From positions 240,001-304,000 of the forward strand of contig CACMIV010000001.1 of the NCBI GenBank assembly GCA_902613805.1: a stretch of 64,000 bases of DNA, written 5' to 3'. Under the pieces are notes generated by a model. It was not told the DNA's origin and searched no databases. It saw nothing but the letters and a program-made list of their open reading frames with translations. Position numbers and translations under genes: made by a program. This stretch comes from an uncultured Pelagibacteraceae bacterium. Lineage in GTDB: Bacteria > Pseudomonadota > Alphaproteobacteria > Pelagibacterales > AG-422-B15. Of the stretch, positions 45,333-54,890 are shown piece by piece. Numbering within the stretch: the stretch's first letter is position 1; every line of letters begins with the position of its first letter.

Positions 45333-47287
45333 TAAGATACTTTTCTCTCAACAATGCTCACAATGTCATTCATTATATCTTTCAGCTGATAATCCTTTGG
45401 AGTATAAACTGCTTGAACTCCATTTTTAATTAAGATCTTTTCATCTTCTGTTGGAATTATACCTCCTACAATTACCGGGATATCATCTACTTTATTTTTT
45501 TTCATTTCATTCATAATTTCCTCGACAAGCTGCACATGAGAACCAGATAGAATAGAAAGTCCGATGATGTGTACATCTTCTTCAACAGATGATTTTACTA
45601 TTTGTTCTGGTGTTAATCTAATTCCTTCGTACAAAACATCCATTCCACAATCACTCGCACTTACAGCAATTTGTTCAGCTCCACTAGAATGTCCGTCAAG
45701 GCCAGGTTTGCCTACAAGAAATTTAATTCTTCTTCCCATCTTATCTGACAATGACTCAACTCTTTTACGTATTGGGCTGTAATCGTCATTATTGGATGGT
45801 TGAATATTAGTTATACCAGTCGGTGCTTTGAACTCACCAAAAACATCCCGAAGTATTTGAGACCATTCACCTGTTGTTACACCTGCTTTTGCAGCTGTAA
45901 TAGAAGCTTCCATTATGTTTTCTCCAGATTTTGCAGCTTCGCTTAATTGATTTAAAGCGCTATCAACCTGTTTTTGATCTCTGTTTTGTCTCCAATCAAT
46001 AACTGCTTTTACTTGTTCACTTTCAATTTTTGGATCAATTGTCTCTATGCCTCCATCATTTGATACAAGAGGTGACTCTTCAGTCTCAACAAACTCATTA
46101 ACTCCAACAACGATTTGCTCTTTATCATTAATTCTTTTTAGCCTTTCTTTTTGAGAATTGACCAATTCCTGTTTTAAGTAACCACTTTCAACTGCAGCTA
46201 CTGCACCACCAATTGATTGAATGTGATTAAATTCTTTCATCGCAGTCTCTTTAAGATTTTTAACCTTTTCATCAATTACTTCAGAGCCATTGAATATATC
46301 GTCAAAATGTAGAAGATCTGTTTCATACGCAACAATTTGTTGTAATCTTAAGGACCATTGTTGATCCCATGGTCTTGGCAATCCCATTGCTTCATTCCAA
46401 GCTGGTAACTGAACTGCTCTTGCTCTTGCATCCTTTGAGAGAACGACGCCTAGCATTTCAATTAATATTCTATATACGTTGTTCTCAGGTTGTTGCTCAG
46501 TTAATCCAAGACTGTTTACTTGCATGCCATATCTAAATCTTCTGTTTTTAGGATCCTTAACACCATATCTCTCTTTTGTAATTTCATTCCACAAAGATAC
46601 AAATGCTCTCATTTTACACATCTCAGTAATAAATTTGATTCCAGAATTAACGAAGAAGCTTATGCGACCTACTACATTTTCAAATTCTTCCTCTGATAAC
46701 ACATTTGAGGTTTTAACTTTATCTAGATACGCAACTGCAATTGAAAGACCAAAAGCTAATTCCTGCTCAGGAGTTGCGCCTACTTCAACTAAATGGTAAG
46801 GACATACATTGATTGGATTCCAATTTGGCATTTCTTTAAAAGTAAAAGTAATCACGTCAGATATTATTTTTAAACTTGGGTCAGGTGGAAGAATATATGT
46901 TCCTCTTGAGAGATATTCTTTTAAAACATCGTTTTGAGTTGTTCCCCGTAATTTATTTCTGTCTATGCCCTGTTCATCTGCAACAGCTACATATAAACTC
47001 AGCAACCATGCAGCTGTAGCATTAATGGTCATTGATGTATTCATTTTATCTAATGGAATTTGATTAAAGAGCGATCTCATATCGCCAATATGACAGATTG
47101 GAACACCAACTTTACCAACCTCCCCTTTAGCGAGAATATGATCACTGTCATACCCAGTTTGAGTAGGTAGATCGAACGCTACCGAGATACCTGTTTGACC
47201 TTTTGATAGGTTCTTAAGATAGAGTTCATTTGACTTTTTGGCAGACGAATGTCCTGCGTAAGTTCTTATGAGCCAAGGTTTATCCAT
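45332..47287 (-). CDS. ecm: Ethylmalonyl-CoA mutase
   Basis: Adenosylcobalamin-dependent mutase converting (2R)-ethylmalonyl-CoA to (2S)-methylsuccinyl-CoA. The 651-residue protein starts with KPWLIRTYAGHSSAKKSNELY and has [40 protein letters not shown] and GLTEQQPENNVYRI, which match the Ecm group rather than Mcm (compare the [12 protein letters not shown] mutase at 25085). The B12-binding domain has D531-G-H533-S-S-G536. It lies next to ccr (divergent), which makes ethylmalonyl-CoA. Confidence 0.95.
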   Translation of the reverse strand: MDKPWLIRTYAGHSSAKKSNELYLKNLSKGQTGISVAFDLPTQTGYDSDHILAKGEVGKVGVPICHIGDMRSLFNQIPLDKMNTSMTINATAAWLLSLYVAVADEQGIDRNKLRGTTQNDVLKEYLSRGTYILPPDPSLKIISDVITFTFKEMPNWNPINVCPYHLVEVGATPEQELAFGLSIAVAYLDKVKTSNVLSEEEFENVVGRISFFVNSGIKFITEMCKMRAFVSLWNEITKERYGVKDPKNRRFRYGMQVNSLGLTEQQPENNVYRILIEMLGVVLSKDARARAVQLPAWNEAMGLPRPWDQQWSLRLQQIVAYETDLLHFDDIFNGSEVIDEKVKNLKETAMKEFNHIQSIGGAVAAVESGYLKQELVNSQKERLKRINDKEQIVVGVNEFVETEESPLVSNDGGIETIDPKIESEQVKAVIDWRQNRDQKQVDSALNQLSEAAKSGENIMEASITAAKAGVTTGEWSQILRDVFGEFKAPTGITNIQPSNNDDYSPIRKRVESLSDKMGRRIKFLVGKPGLDGHSSGAEQIAVSASDCGMDVLYEGIRLTPEQIVKSSVEEDVHIIGLSILSGSHVQLVEEIMNEMKKNKVDDIPVIVGGIIPTEDEKILIKNGVQAVYTPKDYQLKDIMNDIVSIVERKVS

Positions 47288-47421
47288 TGTTTTTCAACGT
47301 TTTTTTTTGGTTTTATTAAATCCTTTTGTTTAAAATGTATATACTAATCTAGCTAAAATGGCTATAAACCTAGAAAAAAGAAACATTAGTTTTATATAAA
47401 TTACACTACAGGAGCAGATTT
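47288..47421. promoter_or_regulatory. Divergent ecm/ccr control region
   Basis: This 134-bp gap must hold promoters for both key pathway genes. TATACT at 47340-47345 is a candidate -10 for ccr, but no matching -35 is obvious. An imperfect inverted repeat TAGCTA/TGGCTA lies near 47350-47363. The ccr ATG is preceded by AGGAG seven bases upstream. I see no clear operator. Confidence 0.4.
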
Positions 47422-48657
47422 ATGACCACTGAAGAAAAAGACATTTATGCAATAGGTGAAGTTCCACCTCTTGGTTTTGTCCCTAAGAAAATGCACGCAT
47501 GGGTAATCAGAAGAGATCGTCATGGAAACCCAATGCAATCATTTAAAGAAGAAGAATTTGATGTTCCTGAAGTTGGTTCCAATGACGTTTTGATATTTGT
47601 TATGGCCGCGGGTGTAAACTACAACGGTGTTTGGGCTGGTCTTGGAAAACCTGTATCTACTCTTGATATGACTAAAAAAGACTATCACATCGCAGGTTCT
47701 GATTGTTCTGGAATTGTTTGGAAAGTTGGTTCTGGCGTAAAAAAATGGAAAGTGGGCGATGAGGTAATCATTCATGGTATGCAGTGGGATCATGAGGATG
47801 CTGAGGTTAATGGTGGTGAACCAATGATATCAAAAACAAATAAGGTCTTTGGTTATGAAACAGCTGATGGAACCTTTGCTCAATTCACAGCTGTTCAAGC
47901 GCACCAAGTTTTACGTAAGCCACCAAATTTATCTTGGGAAGAAAGTGGTTGTTATATGTTAACCCTCGCAACTGCATATAGAATGCTATTTGGCCACGCT
48001 CCCAATGAATTAAAGCCGGGTGAGTTTGTTTTAATATGGGGCGCATCAGGAGGCCTTGGAAGCATGGCAGTGCAACTTGCAAAAATTGTTGGCGCTAAAC
48101 CAATTGGTATTGTTTCTGATAACTCTAAAATTGATTATGTAAAAGATCTCGGAGCTGTAGGGGTTCTAAACAGAAAAGATTTTGATTGTTGGGGTGAACA
48201 TCCTGACATTGATGACGCTGAAACATATGCAAACTATATGAAAGAAGTTAGAAAATTTGGAAAGGCCTTATGGGAATTTACAGGTAAGGGTAATAATGTT
48301 GACATGGTATTTGAGCATCCGGGCGAAACTACCGTTCCTGTTTCATGTTTTGTAGTAAAACCAGGAGGAATGGTTGTTATTTGTGCTGGTACTACAGGAT
48401 ATAATCTCACATTAGATGCTAGATACCTTTGGATGCAAAGTAAAAGACTTCAGGGTTCACACTTTGGAAATTCAAAGCAAGCGAATGCAGCAAATGAACT
48501 TGTTATTGACGGCACATTAGATCCTTGTATGTCAGAGCTTTTTGCATGGAACAATATTCCTGATGCTCATGAAAAGATGCTTAACAATGAACATAAAGGT
48601 GGAAATATGGCTGTCCTTGTTGGTGCTGCAAAAGAAGGACAAAAATCTCTAAACTAG
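47422..48657 (+). CDS. ccr: Crotonyl-CoA carboxylase/reductase
   Basis: Signature enzyme of the ethylmalonyl-CoA pathway: reductive carboxylation of crotonyl-CoA with NADPH to (2S)-ethylmalonyl-CoA. The 411 residues form a zinc-less medium-chain reductase with AGSDCSGIVWKVGSGVKKWKVGDEV, the NADPH motif WGASGGLGSMA (206-216) and the family C-terminal GSHFGN with His347. The VNYNGVW segment matches the CO2-binding Asn region described for Kitasatospora Ccr. Long N-terminus and length are typical of Ccr rather than acryloyl-CoA reductase. It has a good AGGAG Shine-Dalgarno. Confidence 0.96.
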   Translation: MTTEEKDIYAIGEVPPLGFVPKKMHAWVIRRDRHGNPMQSFKEEEFDVPEVGSNDVLIFVMAAGVNYNGVWAGLGKPVSTLDMTKKDYHIAGSDCSGIVWKVGSGVKKWKVGDEVIIHGMQWDHEDAEVNGGEPMISKTNKVFGYETADGTFAQFTAVQAHQVLRKPPNLSWEESGCYMLTLATAYRMLFGHAPNELKPGEFVLIWGASGGLGSMAVQLAKIVGAKPIGIVSDNSKIDYVKDLGAVGVLNRKDFDCWGEHPDIDDAETYANYMKEVRKFGKALWEFTGKGNNVDMVFEHPGETTVPVSCFVVKPGGMVVICAGTTGYNLTLDARYLWMQSKRLQGSHFGNSKQANAANELVIDGTLDPCMSELFAWNNIPDAHEKMLNNEHKGGNMAVLVGAAKEGQKSLN

Positions 48658-48667
48658 AAAGTTAAAT

Positions 48668-50323
48668 ATGCACGAACTAATTTCTAAATGTCAAAAATCC
48701 CTTATTACTGTCGATAAGTATTACGATGCTGCCCTGCAACATGTAAGAGGTGAGTTAATTGTTAATGGAAAATTATCTCGTGACAATCTAGATAGGGAAC
48801 AACATGCTGCACATGGCTTATCTTGGGTTGCTGCATATAGAGCTACTTTGAAAGAAATGGTTAATTGGGCCTCAAACCTAGACTCGACCGGGACGTTTAA
48901 TGAAACAGAGCAATTAATTTTGCAAATTACTTTTTCGGAATACTGTGCGCAAATTAAATCTGGGATACCAATGTCACAACTTGAGTATGTTCGCCCTCAA
49001 GATTTAGGATTAAAAAATGGTCTCTTTCAAGAAACAGGGACTGAAGAATTTAATGATCTGATTTTGAATGGCAATAGTACTGCAGATCGCATGAAACTTG
49101 CTCAATTATTAAAAGATGGATTTTCAAGTAAAAACTTTGGTAATTGCGGCCTAGATGAAACTACATCAATAATTCAAGAACAATTTAGAAAATTTGTTGA
49201 AGATGATGTGACGCCAAACGCTCATGAATGGCATCTTAAAGATAACCTTATTCCGATGTCTGTAATTGAAAAAATGTCTGAACTTGGTGTATTTGGTCTG
49301 ACGATACCTGAAGAATACGGTGGACTTGGAATGACAAGATTTGTTGACTGTGTGGTAACTGAAGAACTTGCAAGGGGTTATATTGGCATTGGCTCACTTG
49401 GTACACGCGGCGATATAGCTGCCGAATTATTGATTACAGGTGGCACCGAAGAACAGAAAAATAAATATTTACCAAAAATTGCATCTGGTGAAATGCTTCC
49501 GTGTGCTGTTTTAACCGAACCTCATTCAGGATCTGATATGGGCTCATTCAAAACAAGGGCAGTTGCAAATGGAGAGCACTATACAATCACAGGAAACAAG
49601 ACATGGGTTACACATGGAGCTCGAAGTGACGTGATGATGTTATTAGCACGCACAAACCCTGATGAAAAAGGCTACAAAGGTTTATCAATGTTCCTTGCTG
49701 AAAAACAGAGGGGTGATGACGATAATATGTTCCCTGATGAGGGAATTAGTGGTGGCGAAATCGAGGTTTTAGGCTACAGAGGCATGAAAGAGTACGAAAT
49801 GGCTTTTGACGGCTTTCAAGTTAAAAAAGAAAATTTACTTGGTGAAAAAGAAGGGAATGGCTTCAAACAAATGATGGAAACTTTTGAAGCAGCTCGTATA
49901 CAAACTGCAGCTAGAGCACTGGGTGTAGCACAATCAGCTTTTGAAACTGCAATGCAATACGCAATAGATAGGCTAGATACAAATGGCGGTTCGCTGTATG
50001 ACAAACCTAGAAATGCATCGAAAATTGTTTCTATGGCTACTGAGATTATGGCTGCAAGACAATTAACTTATTATGCTGCAAGAGAAAAAGATAAAGGACA
50101 CAGATGTGATTTGGAAGCAGGAATGGCAAAAATGTTGGCTGCTAGAGTTGCTTGGGCATGCGCAGATAACGGAGTCCAAATTCATGGAGGTAATGGGTTT
50201 GCGCTTGAGTATCCAATAAGTAGAATTTTATGTGACTCCAGAATTTTAAATATATTTGAAGGAACTGCAGAGATACAGGCCGACATTGTAACACGTCGAC
50301 TTGTTTCTACGAACCCTGCTTAA
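48668..50323 (+). CDS. mcd: (2S)-Methylsuccinyl-CoA dehydrogenase
   Basis: Acyl-CoA dehydrogenase-fold flavoprotein oxidising methylsuccinyl-CoA to mesaconyl-CoA. The 551-residue length, with an N-terminal extension of about 150 residues before the dehydrogenase core, fits Mcd and exceeds usual acyl-CoA dehydrogenases (about 380-400). Core blocks include LTEPHSGSDMGSFKTRA, TGNKTWVTHGARSDVMM, ALGVAQSAFE and FEGTAEIQADIV. It lies 10 bp after ccr and in one run with etfB/etfA, which receive its electrons. Confidence 0.93.
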   Translation: MHELISKCQKSLITVDKYYDAALQHVRGELIVNGKLSRDNLDREQHAAHGLSWVAAYRATLKEMVNWASNLDSTGTFNETEQLILQITFSEYCAQIKSGIPMSQLEYVRPQDLGLKNGLFQETGTEEFNDLILNGNSTADRMKLAQLLKDGFSSKNFGNCGLDETTSIIQEQFRKFVEDDVTPNAHEWHLKDNLIPMSVIEKMSELGVFGLTIPEEYGGLGMTRFVDCVVTEELARGYIGIGSLGTRGDIAAELLITGGTEEQKNKYLPKIASGEMLPCAVLTEPHSGSDMGSFKTRAVANGEHYTITGNKTWVTHGARSDVMMLLARTNPDEKGYKGLSMFLAEKQRGDDDNMFPDEGISGGEIEVLGYRGMKEYEMAFDGFQVKKENLLGEKEGNGFKQMMETFEAARIQTAARALGVAQSAFETAMQYAIDRLDTNGGSLYDKPRNASKIVSMATEIMAARQLTYYAAREKDKGHRCDLEAGMAKMLAARVAWACADNGVQIHGGNGFALEYPISRILCDSRILNIFEGTAEIQADIVTRRLVSTNPA

Positions 50324-50329
50324 TTTTAT

Positions 50330-50533
50330 ATGCCAGGTTTTTTATATTACTTATTAATTCCTATATCACTTCTTGCTGTTTTAGCGGTTTTAGGAACAGG
50401 TATTTATGCTATGTTTAAAGGTGGAGATTTTAATAAAAAGTACTCAAATAAACTTATGAGACTTAGAATTACTCTGCAGTTTATTGCGATTGTAATAATT
50501 ATGAGTGCTCTCTACTTTTCAACTAGTTCTTAA
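50330..50533 (+). CDS. Small twin-transmembrane protein (HIG1-like)
   Basis: A 67-residue membrane protein with two hydrophobic helices (about 5-27 and 47-63) joined by a charged loop FKGGDFNKKYSNKLMRLRI, the pattern of HIG1-domain/twin-TM proteins. In alphaproteobacteria such a gene commonly precedes the ATR gene. It shares its stop base with the ATR start (TAATG). A role in respiration or electron transfer is only inferred. Confidence 0.8.
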   Translation: MPGFLYYLLIPISLLAVLAVLGTGIYAMFKGGDFNKKYSNKLMRLRITLQFIAIVIIMSALYFSTSS

Positions 50534-51096
50534 TGGTAAAACTTAATAAAATTTATACAAGGGCCGGTGATAAAGGCAAGACAGGGCTAGTATCTGGAAA
50601 ACGTGTATTTAAGGATAATATAAGAATAAAAGCATACGGGACTGTCGATGAACTCAATTCTATACTTGGAATTTTAAACACGAGTGCCAAATCATCTCTG
50701 AAAAAAATAATTTCAGAAATACAAAATGACTTATTTGATTTAGGTGCTGATCTCGCAACTCCAGTTGAAAAAAAACCAAAATATAAACCGCTACGCGTTA
50801 CAAGCAAGCAGGTTACAAGAATTGAAAAAACAATTGACAAATATAACGCAAAGTTAGCACCCCTTAATTCTTTTGTGCTACCAGGAGGATCTCAGTCTGC
50901 GGCATTTTTACACAACGCAAGAACTGTCACGCGCCGAGCTGAAACTCAGATTGTCGCACTTGCAAAAAAAGTAGAGGTCAACGAAGAAGCAATTAAATAT
51001 ATCAATCGGTTATCTGATTTATTTTTTGTTTTATCAAGAGTTGAAAACAACAATGGCAAAAAAGATATTTTGTGGAAACCTGGTAAGAATGTATAA
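50533..51096 (+). CDS. Cob(I)alamin adenosyltransferase (PduO-type ATR)
   Basis: Makes adenosylcobalamin, the cofactor for Ecm and Mcm. The 187 residues begin with IYTRAGDKGKTGLVSGKRV, the ATP-binding start of PduO-type transferases, and include VDELNSILGIL and the RTVTRRAETQI block with the conserved arginine and asparagine/glutamate residues of the family. Sharing one transcript with ccr and mcd, it fits cofactor supply to the pathway. It could be named pduO or cobO by function; the fold is PduO-type. Confidence 0.93.
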   Translation: MVKLNKIYTRAGDKGKTGLVSGKRVFKDNIRIKAYGTVDELNSILGILNTSAKSSLKKIISEIQNDLFDLGADLATPVEKKPKYKPLRVTSKQVTRIEKTIDKYNAKLAPLNSFVLPGGSQSAAFLHNARTVTRRAETQIVALAKKVEVNEEAIKYINRLSDLFFVLSRVENNNGKKDILWKPGKNV

Positions 51097-51139
51097 TTTA
51101 TGTTTACTCAACTAAAAAAGATATTATAACACATAAATC

Positions 51140-51889
51140 ATGAAAATTTTAGTCCCTGTCAAAAGAGTTATTGATCCGTACGTTAACATCAGAGTTAAAT
51201 CTGATCAAACTGGTGTTGAAACTGAGAATGTAAAAATGTCTATGAACCCCTTTTGTGAAATTGCAGTTGAAGAGGCAATTAGATTAAAAGAAGCTGGTAA
51301 AGCTGAAGAGATCATCGCTGTTTCAATCGGCAATCAATCTTGTCAAGAAACTATTCGAACGGCTCTTGCAATGGGAGCTGACCGAGGAATACATGTGCTC
51401 ACAGAAGAAAAAGTTGAGCCTATTTCAATTGCAAAAATTCTAGCAAAAATTTGTGAAAGCGAGTCACCTGGACTAGTGATATCCGGGAAGCAAGCGATTG
51501 ATGGAGATAACAATCAAACTGGTCAGATGCTTGCTGCGCTTACAGATATGCCTCAAGGAACTTTTGCTTCAAAAGTTGAAATCGACGGCGACAAGGTTAA
51601 AGTCACCAGAGAAATAGATGGAGGTTTACAAACTGTAAATCTGAATATGCCCGCTATTATTACCACCGATTTAAGATTGAATGAACCTAGGTATGCTTCT
51701 CTGCCCAATATAATGAAAGCAAAAAAGAAGCCAATTGATCAAAAATCTCCTGAAGACTATGGAGTTGATGTTACACCTAGAGTAAGTATTTTAAAAGTTA
51801 TTGAGCCTCCAAAGCGTCAGGCTGGAATCAAAGTCGAGAATGTTGGAGATCTTGTAGAAAAATTAAAAAATGAGGCAGGAGTTATATGA
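51140..51889 (+). CDS. etfB: Electron transfer flavoprotein beta subunit
   Basis: Beta chain of ETF, which takes electrons from acyl-CoA dehydrogenases to the quinone pool. The 249 residues contain [36 protein letters not shown] and the [21 protein letters not shown] block. It overlaps etfA by 4 bp. The nearby mcd is the likely main electron donor here. Confidence 0.96.
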   Translation: MKILVPVKRVIDPYVNIRVKSDQTGVETENVKMSMNPFCEIAVEEAIRLKEAGKAEEIIAVSIGNQSCQETIRTALAMGADRGIHVLTEEKVEPISIAKILAKICESESPGLVISGKQAIDGDNNQTGQMLAALTDMPQGTFASKVEIDGDKVKVTREIDGGLQTVNLNMPAIITTDLRLNEPRYASLPNIMKAKKKPIDQKSPEDYGVDVTPRVSILKVIEPPKRQAGIKVENVGDLVEKLKNEAGVI

Positions 51890-52815
51890 CATCACTTTTT
51901 TATATCGAGCATGCAAATGGAAAGGTCAGCGATCAAAGTTTAAAAGCTATAACAGCAGCGTCTCAAATTGAAGGCGATGTTCACGGACTTATTGTGGGCT
52001 CAAATATTGATGAAGCTGTTGCGGAGGCTTCAAAAATTAATGGATTGAGTAAATTACTCCACTTGGATGATGCAGCATTTGATAATGTTTTGGCTGAAAA
52101 ACTTACTCAAGTTATTTTTAATATTGCCGGCGATTATGACTACTTTTTGGCTGCAGCAACAACAACTGGTAAAAATGTGATGCCTAGACTTGCTGCAAAA
52201 CTTGATGTCTCTCAAATATCGGAGATCGTTGCTGTTGAAAGTGCAGATACATTTATTAGAACAATTTATGCTGGTAACGCTATTGCAACTGTACAAACAT
52301 CTGACGCAAAGAAAGTTCTCACAGTTAGACCCACTGCTTTCAAAGCTGCAACAACTGACTCTGCTGAATGCGAGGTTGCAAAGATAAATGCTGAGAATAT
52401 TCCATCAATTTCAGAATTTGTGGGCGAAGAGCTAACAAAATCTGATAGGCCAGAACTTACTTCTGCAAAGACAATTATTTCAGGCGGACGTGGAATGCAA
52501 AATGGAGAAAACTTTGAACTTTTGGATAAAGTAGCTGAAAAACTTGGAGCTGCTGTTGGAGCATCTCGAGCTGCCGTTGATGCAGGCTTTGTTCCAAATG
52601 ATTATCAAGTCGGACAAACTGGTAAAGTTGTAGCACCCGAACTGTACATAGCGGTCGGAATATCTGGAGCGATCCAACACTTGGCTGGTATGAAAGACTC
52701 AAAAATTATAGTTGCCATAAATAAAGATGAAGAAGCACCTATATTTGATGTGGCAGACTATGGTTTGGTAGCAGATTTGTTTCAAGTTCTTCCTGAGTTA
52801 GAACAAGCCTTATAA
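51886..52815 (+). CDS. etfA: Electron transfer flavoprotein alpha subunit
   Basis: FAD-carrying alpha chain of ETF. The 309 residues end with the conserved FAD site [32 protein letters not shown] and [27 protein letters not shown]. Start overlaps etfB by 4 bp (ATGA). ETF:quinone oxidoreductase is not in the window. Confidence 0.97.
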   Translation: MTSLFYIEHANGKVSDQSLKAITAASQIEGDVHGLIVGSNIDEAVAEASKINGLSKLLHLDDAAFDNVLAEKLTQVIFNIAGDYDYFLAAATTTGKNVMPRLAAKLDVSQISEIVAVESADTFIRTIYAGNAIATVQTSDAKKVLTVRPTAFKAATTDSAECEVAKINAENIPSISEFVGEELTKSDRPELTSAKTIISGGRGMQNGENFELLDKVAEKLGAAVGASRAAVDAGFVPNDYQVGQTGKVVAPELYIAVGISGAIQHLAGMKDSKIIVAINKDEEAPIFDVADYGLVADLFQVLPELEQAL

Positions 52816-52819
52816 TTAT

Positions 52820-53353
52820 TTATAAATTACTATCAATATAATCTTGAAAGTAGTTACTATCCCATTCAGTTGGACCAATAAACTTTGCTATTTGATTTCC
52901 CTCTTGATCAATAAAAAATGAAAATGGTAGTCCTGCTGCTCTTACTTCTCTTGGTATACTATTTTTATCGTCAAAGAATAAATCTATATTTTGGATTTCG
53001 TATTCATTTAAAAAATTTACTGACTTTTTCTTTGGCCCACGATCAACGCTTATTGCAAGTATCTGAAAATCTTGTTTATCATATTTTTGTTGCAATCTAT
53101 CGAGTGATGGCATTTCTTCTTTGCAAGGTTCACACCATGTTGCCCAGAGATTAATTAAAAGCAACTTGCCATTAAAATCATTTAAAGTGACATCATTGCT
53201 ATTGATATCTTCGAATTTACTCAAAAAACCTTGTTTTTTTTCTATTATCAACTCATTAGCGTGTGAATTTGAAGTATATAAACTGTTGCAAAAGATAAGG
53301 ATTGTGGCATATACCATCAAAATTATAAATCTACTGCATAAAGAAATCATCAT
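52820..53353 (-). CDS. tlpA: TlpA-family thioredoxin-like protein
   Basis: Exported or membrane-anchored disulfide reductase, 177 residues from the ATG at 53353. An N-terminal hydrophobic stretch (about 7-28) anchors it and the active site is WCEPC in INLWATWCEPCKEEMPSLDRL; the cis-proline FSFFID region is normal. A TTG 40 codons upstream would overlap argH and is not used. It diverges from argH; tlpA/argH adjacency is known in alphaproteobacteria. Likely handles periplasmic thiols (cytochrome maturation type). Confidence 0.88.
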   Translation of the reverse strand: MMISLCSRFIILMVYATILIFCNSLYTSNSHANELIIEKKQGFLSKFEDINSNDVTLNDFNGKLLLINLWATWCEPCKEEMPSLDRLQQKYDKQDFQILAISVDRGPKKKSVNFLNEYEIQNIDLFFDDKNSIPREVRAAGLPFSFFIDQEGNQIAKFIGPTEWDSNYFQDYIDSNL

Positions 53354-53381
53354 TATTTGAGAAATAAATAGTTTTAGTAAA

Positions 53382-54779
53382 ATGTCCATTAAAAAAAATA
53401 AGTTAAGAGATAGATTTAATAAAAAATCGAGTGAGTCTTTTATAAATATTAATTCATCTTTGGAAAATGACAAATTTTTATTTGAAGAGGATATTGAAGC
53501 ATCGATTGCACACGCCGCAATGCTCTCGTCTCAAAAAATAATTTCTAATAAAGACTCAAAAAAAATTATTTCTGGATTAAAAAAAATTAGAACTGAAATT
53601 AAAAATAATAAATTTATATTTGATGATAATCTTGAAGATATCCACATGAATATTGAAAGTAGACTGGAAGAGCTCATTGGTGATGCCGCTGAAAGGTTAC
53701 ATACTGGTAGATCTAGGAATGATCAAGTTGTAACAGATTTAAAATTGTGGATGAAAAAAGATAATATACTGATTTCAAAAAAATTAAAAAAACTGAAATC
53801 TGTGTTACTACAGGTTGCAAGTAAAAATATTTTGATTACGTTTCCAGGCCTTACTCACCTACAAACTGCCCAGCCAATATCAGTTGGACATTTTTTTATG
53901 GCTTACCTTGAAATGTTTAACAGGGATACAAATCGATTCAGCGACTCTTTTAGAAGAATGAACGAAAATCCGCTTGGTGCAGGAGCCTTAGCGGGAACTA
54001 ATTTTCCAATTAATAGAAACAAAACAACAAAAATGCTTGGCTTTAAAAAACCTACAAAAAATTCATTGGATACCGTTTCTGATCGAGATTTTGTGGTAGA
54101 TTTTTTATCTAGTTCATCCTTAATGGCTGTTCACTTATCAAGGTTAGCCGAGGAAATTACTCTTTATAATTCCGATTTAGTAGGTTTCTTTAAAATCGGA
54201 GACCAATTAATGTCGAGTTCTTCAATTATGCCTCAGAAGAAAAATCCCGATGGAGCTGAATTAATTAGAGCAAAATCTTCGACAATTTCAGGAAATCTAT
54301 CATCTATGCTTAACTTGCTTAAATCTCTTCCACTAACTTACAGCAAAGACCTTCAGGAAGATAAAGCACTTGTAACCTCAACAAGTAAAAACATTCATCT
54401 TTGTCTCGATTGTATGATCGAAATAATCTCTACAATTAAAATTGAGAAATCAAACATCGAGAAAAAGCTTAAATCTTCTTTTGCAAATGCAACTGATTTA
54501 GCAGATTGGCTAGTTATAAATCTTGGGTATTCTTTTAGAAGTGCACACAATTTAACCGCTAAAATTGTCAACTTTGCAGAAAAAAAGAAAATAAGTTTAA
54601 ATAAGATATCGATGAAGGATTATAAAAAATTTGATAAAAATATAGACAAATCTTTGTATAGATTTTTAGATTTGAAAAATAGTATTAATAATAAAAAAAG
54701 CTATGGCGGAACAGCAATATCTGAGATAAGAAAAATGATTAGTCAAGCTAGGAAAGAATTAAATAATGAAAAATATTAG
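53382..54779 (+). CDS. argH: Argininosuccinate lyase
   Basis: Splits argininosuccinate to arginine and fumarate. The 465-residue protein has the fumarase/aspartase superfamily signature SSSIMPQKKNPDGAELIRAKS, the EDIHMNIESRLEE segment, LHTGRSRNDQVVTDLKLWMKK and the TFPGLTHLQTAQPISVGHF block. Length is typical. Its final codons overlap the small lipoprotein gene by 14 bp. Confidence 0.97.
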   Translation: MSIKKNKLRDRFNKKSSESFININSSLENDKFLFEEDIEASIAHAAMLSSQKIISNKDSKKIISGLKKIRTEIKNNKFIFDDNLEDIHMNIESRLEELIGDAAERLHTGRSRNDQVVTDLKLWMKKDNILISKKLKKLKSVLLQVASKNILITFPGLTHLQTAQPISVGHFFMAYLEMFNRDTNRFSDSFRRMNENPLGAGALAGTNFPINRNKTTKMLGFKKPTKNSLDTVSDRDFVVDFLSSSSLMAVHLSRLAEEITLYNSDLVGFFKIGDQLMSSSSIMPQKKNPDGAELIRAKSSTISGNLSSMLNLLKSLPLTYSKDLQEDKALVTSTSKNIHLCLDCMIEIISTIKIEKSNIEKKLKSSFANATDLADWLVINLGYSFRSAHNLTAKIVNFAEKKKISLNKISMKDYKKFDKNIDKSLYRFLDLKNSINNKKSYGGTAISEIRKMISQARKELNNEKY

Positions 54780-54888
54780 TATTTTGATTATTTTCTTATG
54801 TATTCTTGGTTGTGGGAAAAAAGGCTCTCTTGAATTTCCCCCAACAGAATCAAAAAGCAACTATAAAATAGAGATCTATAAGGCTTAA
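54766..54888 (+). CDS. lptM: Small lipoprotein (LptM/YifL-like)
   Basis: A 40-residue lipoprotein coded between argH and lysA. It has a short signal helix, the lipobox CILGC with cysteine 16, then GKKGSLEFPP, matching the small LPTL/YifL lipoproteins (now LptM) that precede lysA in many proteobacteria, where LptM helps LptD assembly. It starts inside argH (14 bp overlap) with AGGA upstream and ends 2 bp before lysA. Short length makes homology hard to judge, but the lipobox, GCGKKG motif and synteny agree. Confidence 0.85.
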   Translation: MKNISILIIFLCILGCGKKGSLEFPPTESKSNYKIEIYKA

Positions 54889-54890
54889 AA

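Noticed and set aside
52475-52702. Minus-strand frames inside etfA
   Set aside because: They lie wholly within etfA, have no ribosome site and give Ser/Leu/Gln-rich sequences without family features.
53354-53473. Extended tlpA start at 53473
   Set aside because: The codon is TTG and the region overlaps the argH coding sequence; the ATG at 53353 is followed by a proper signal anchor.
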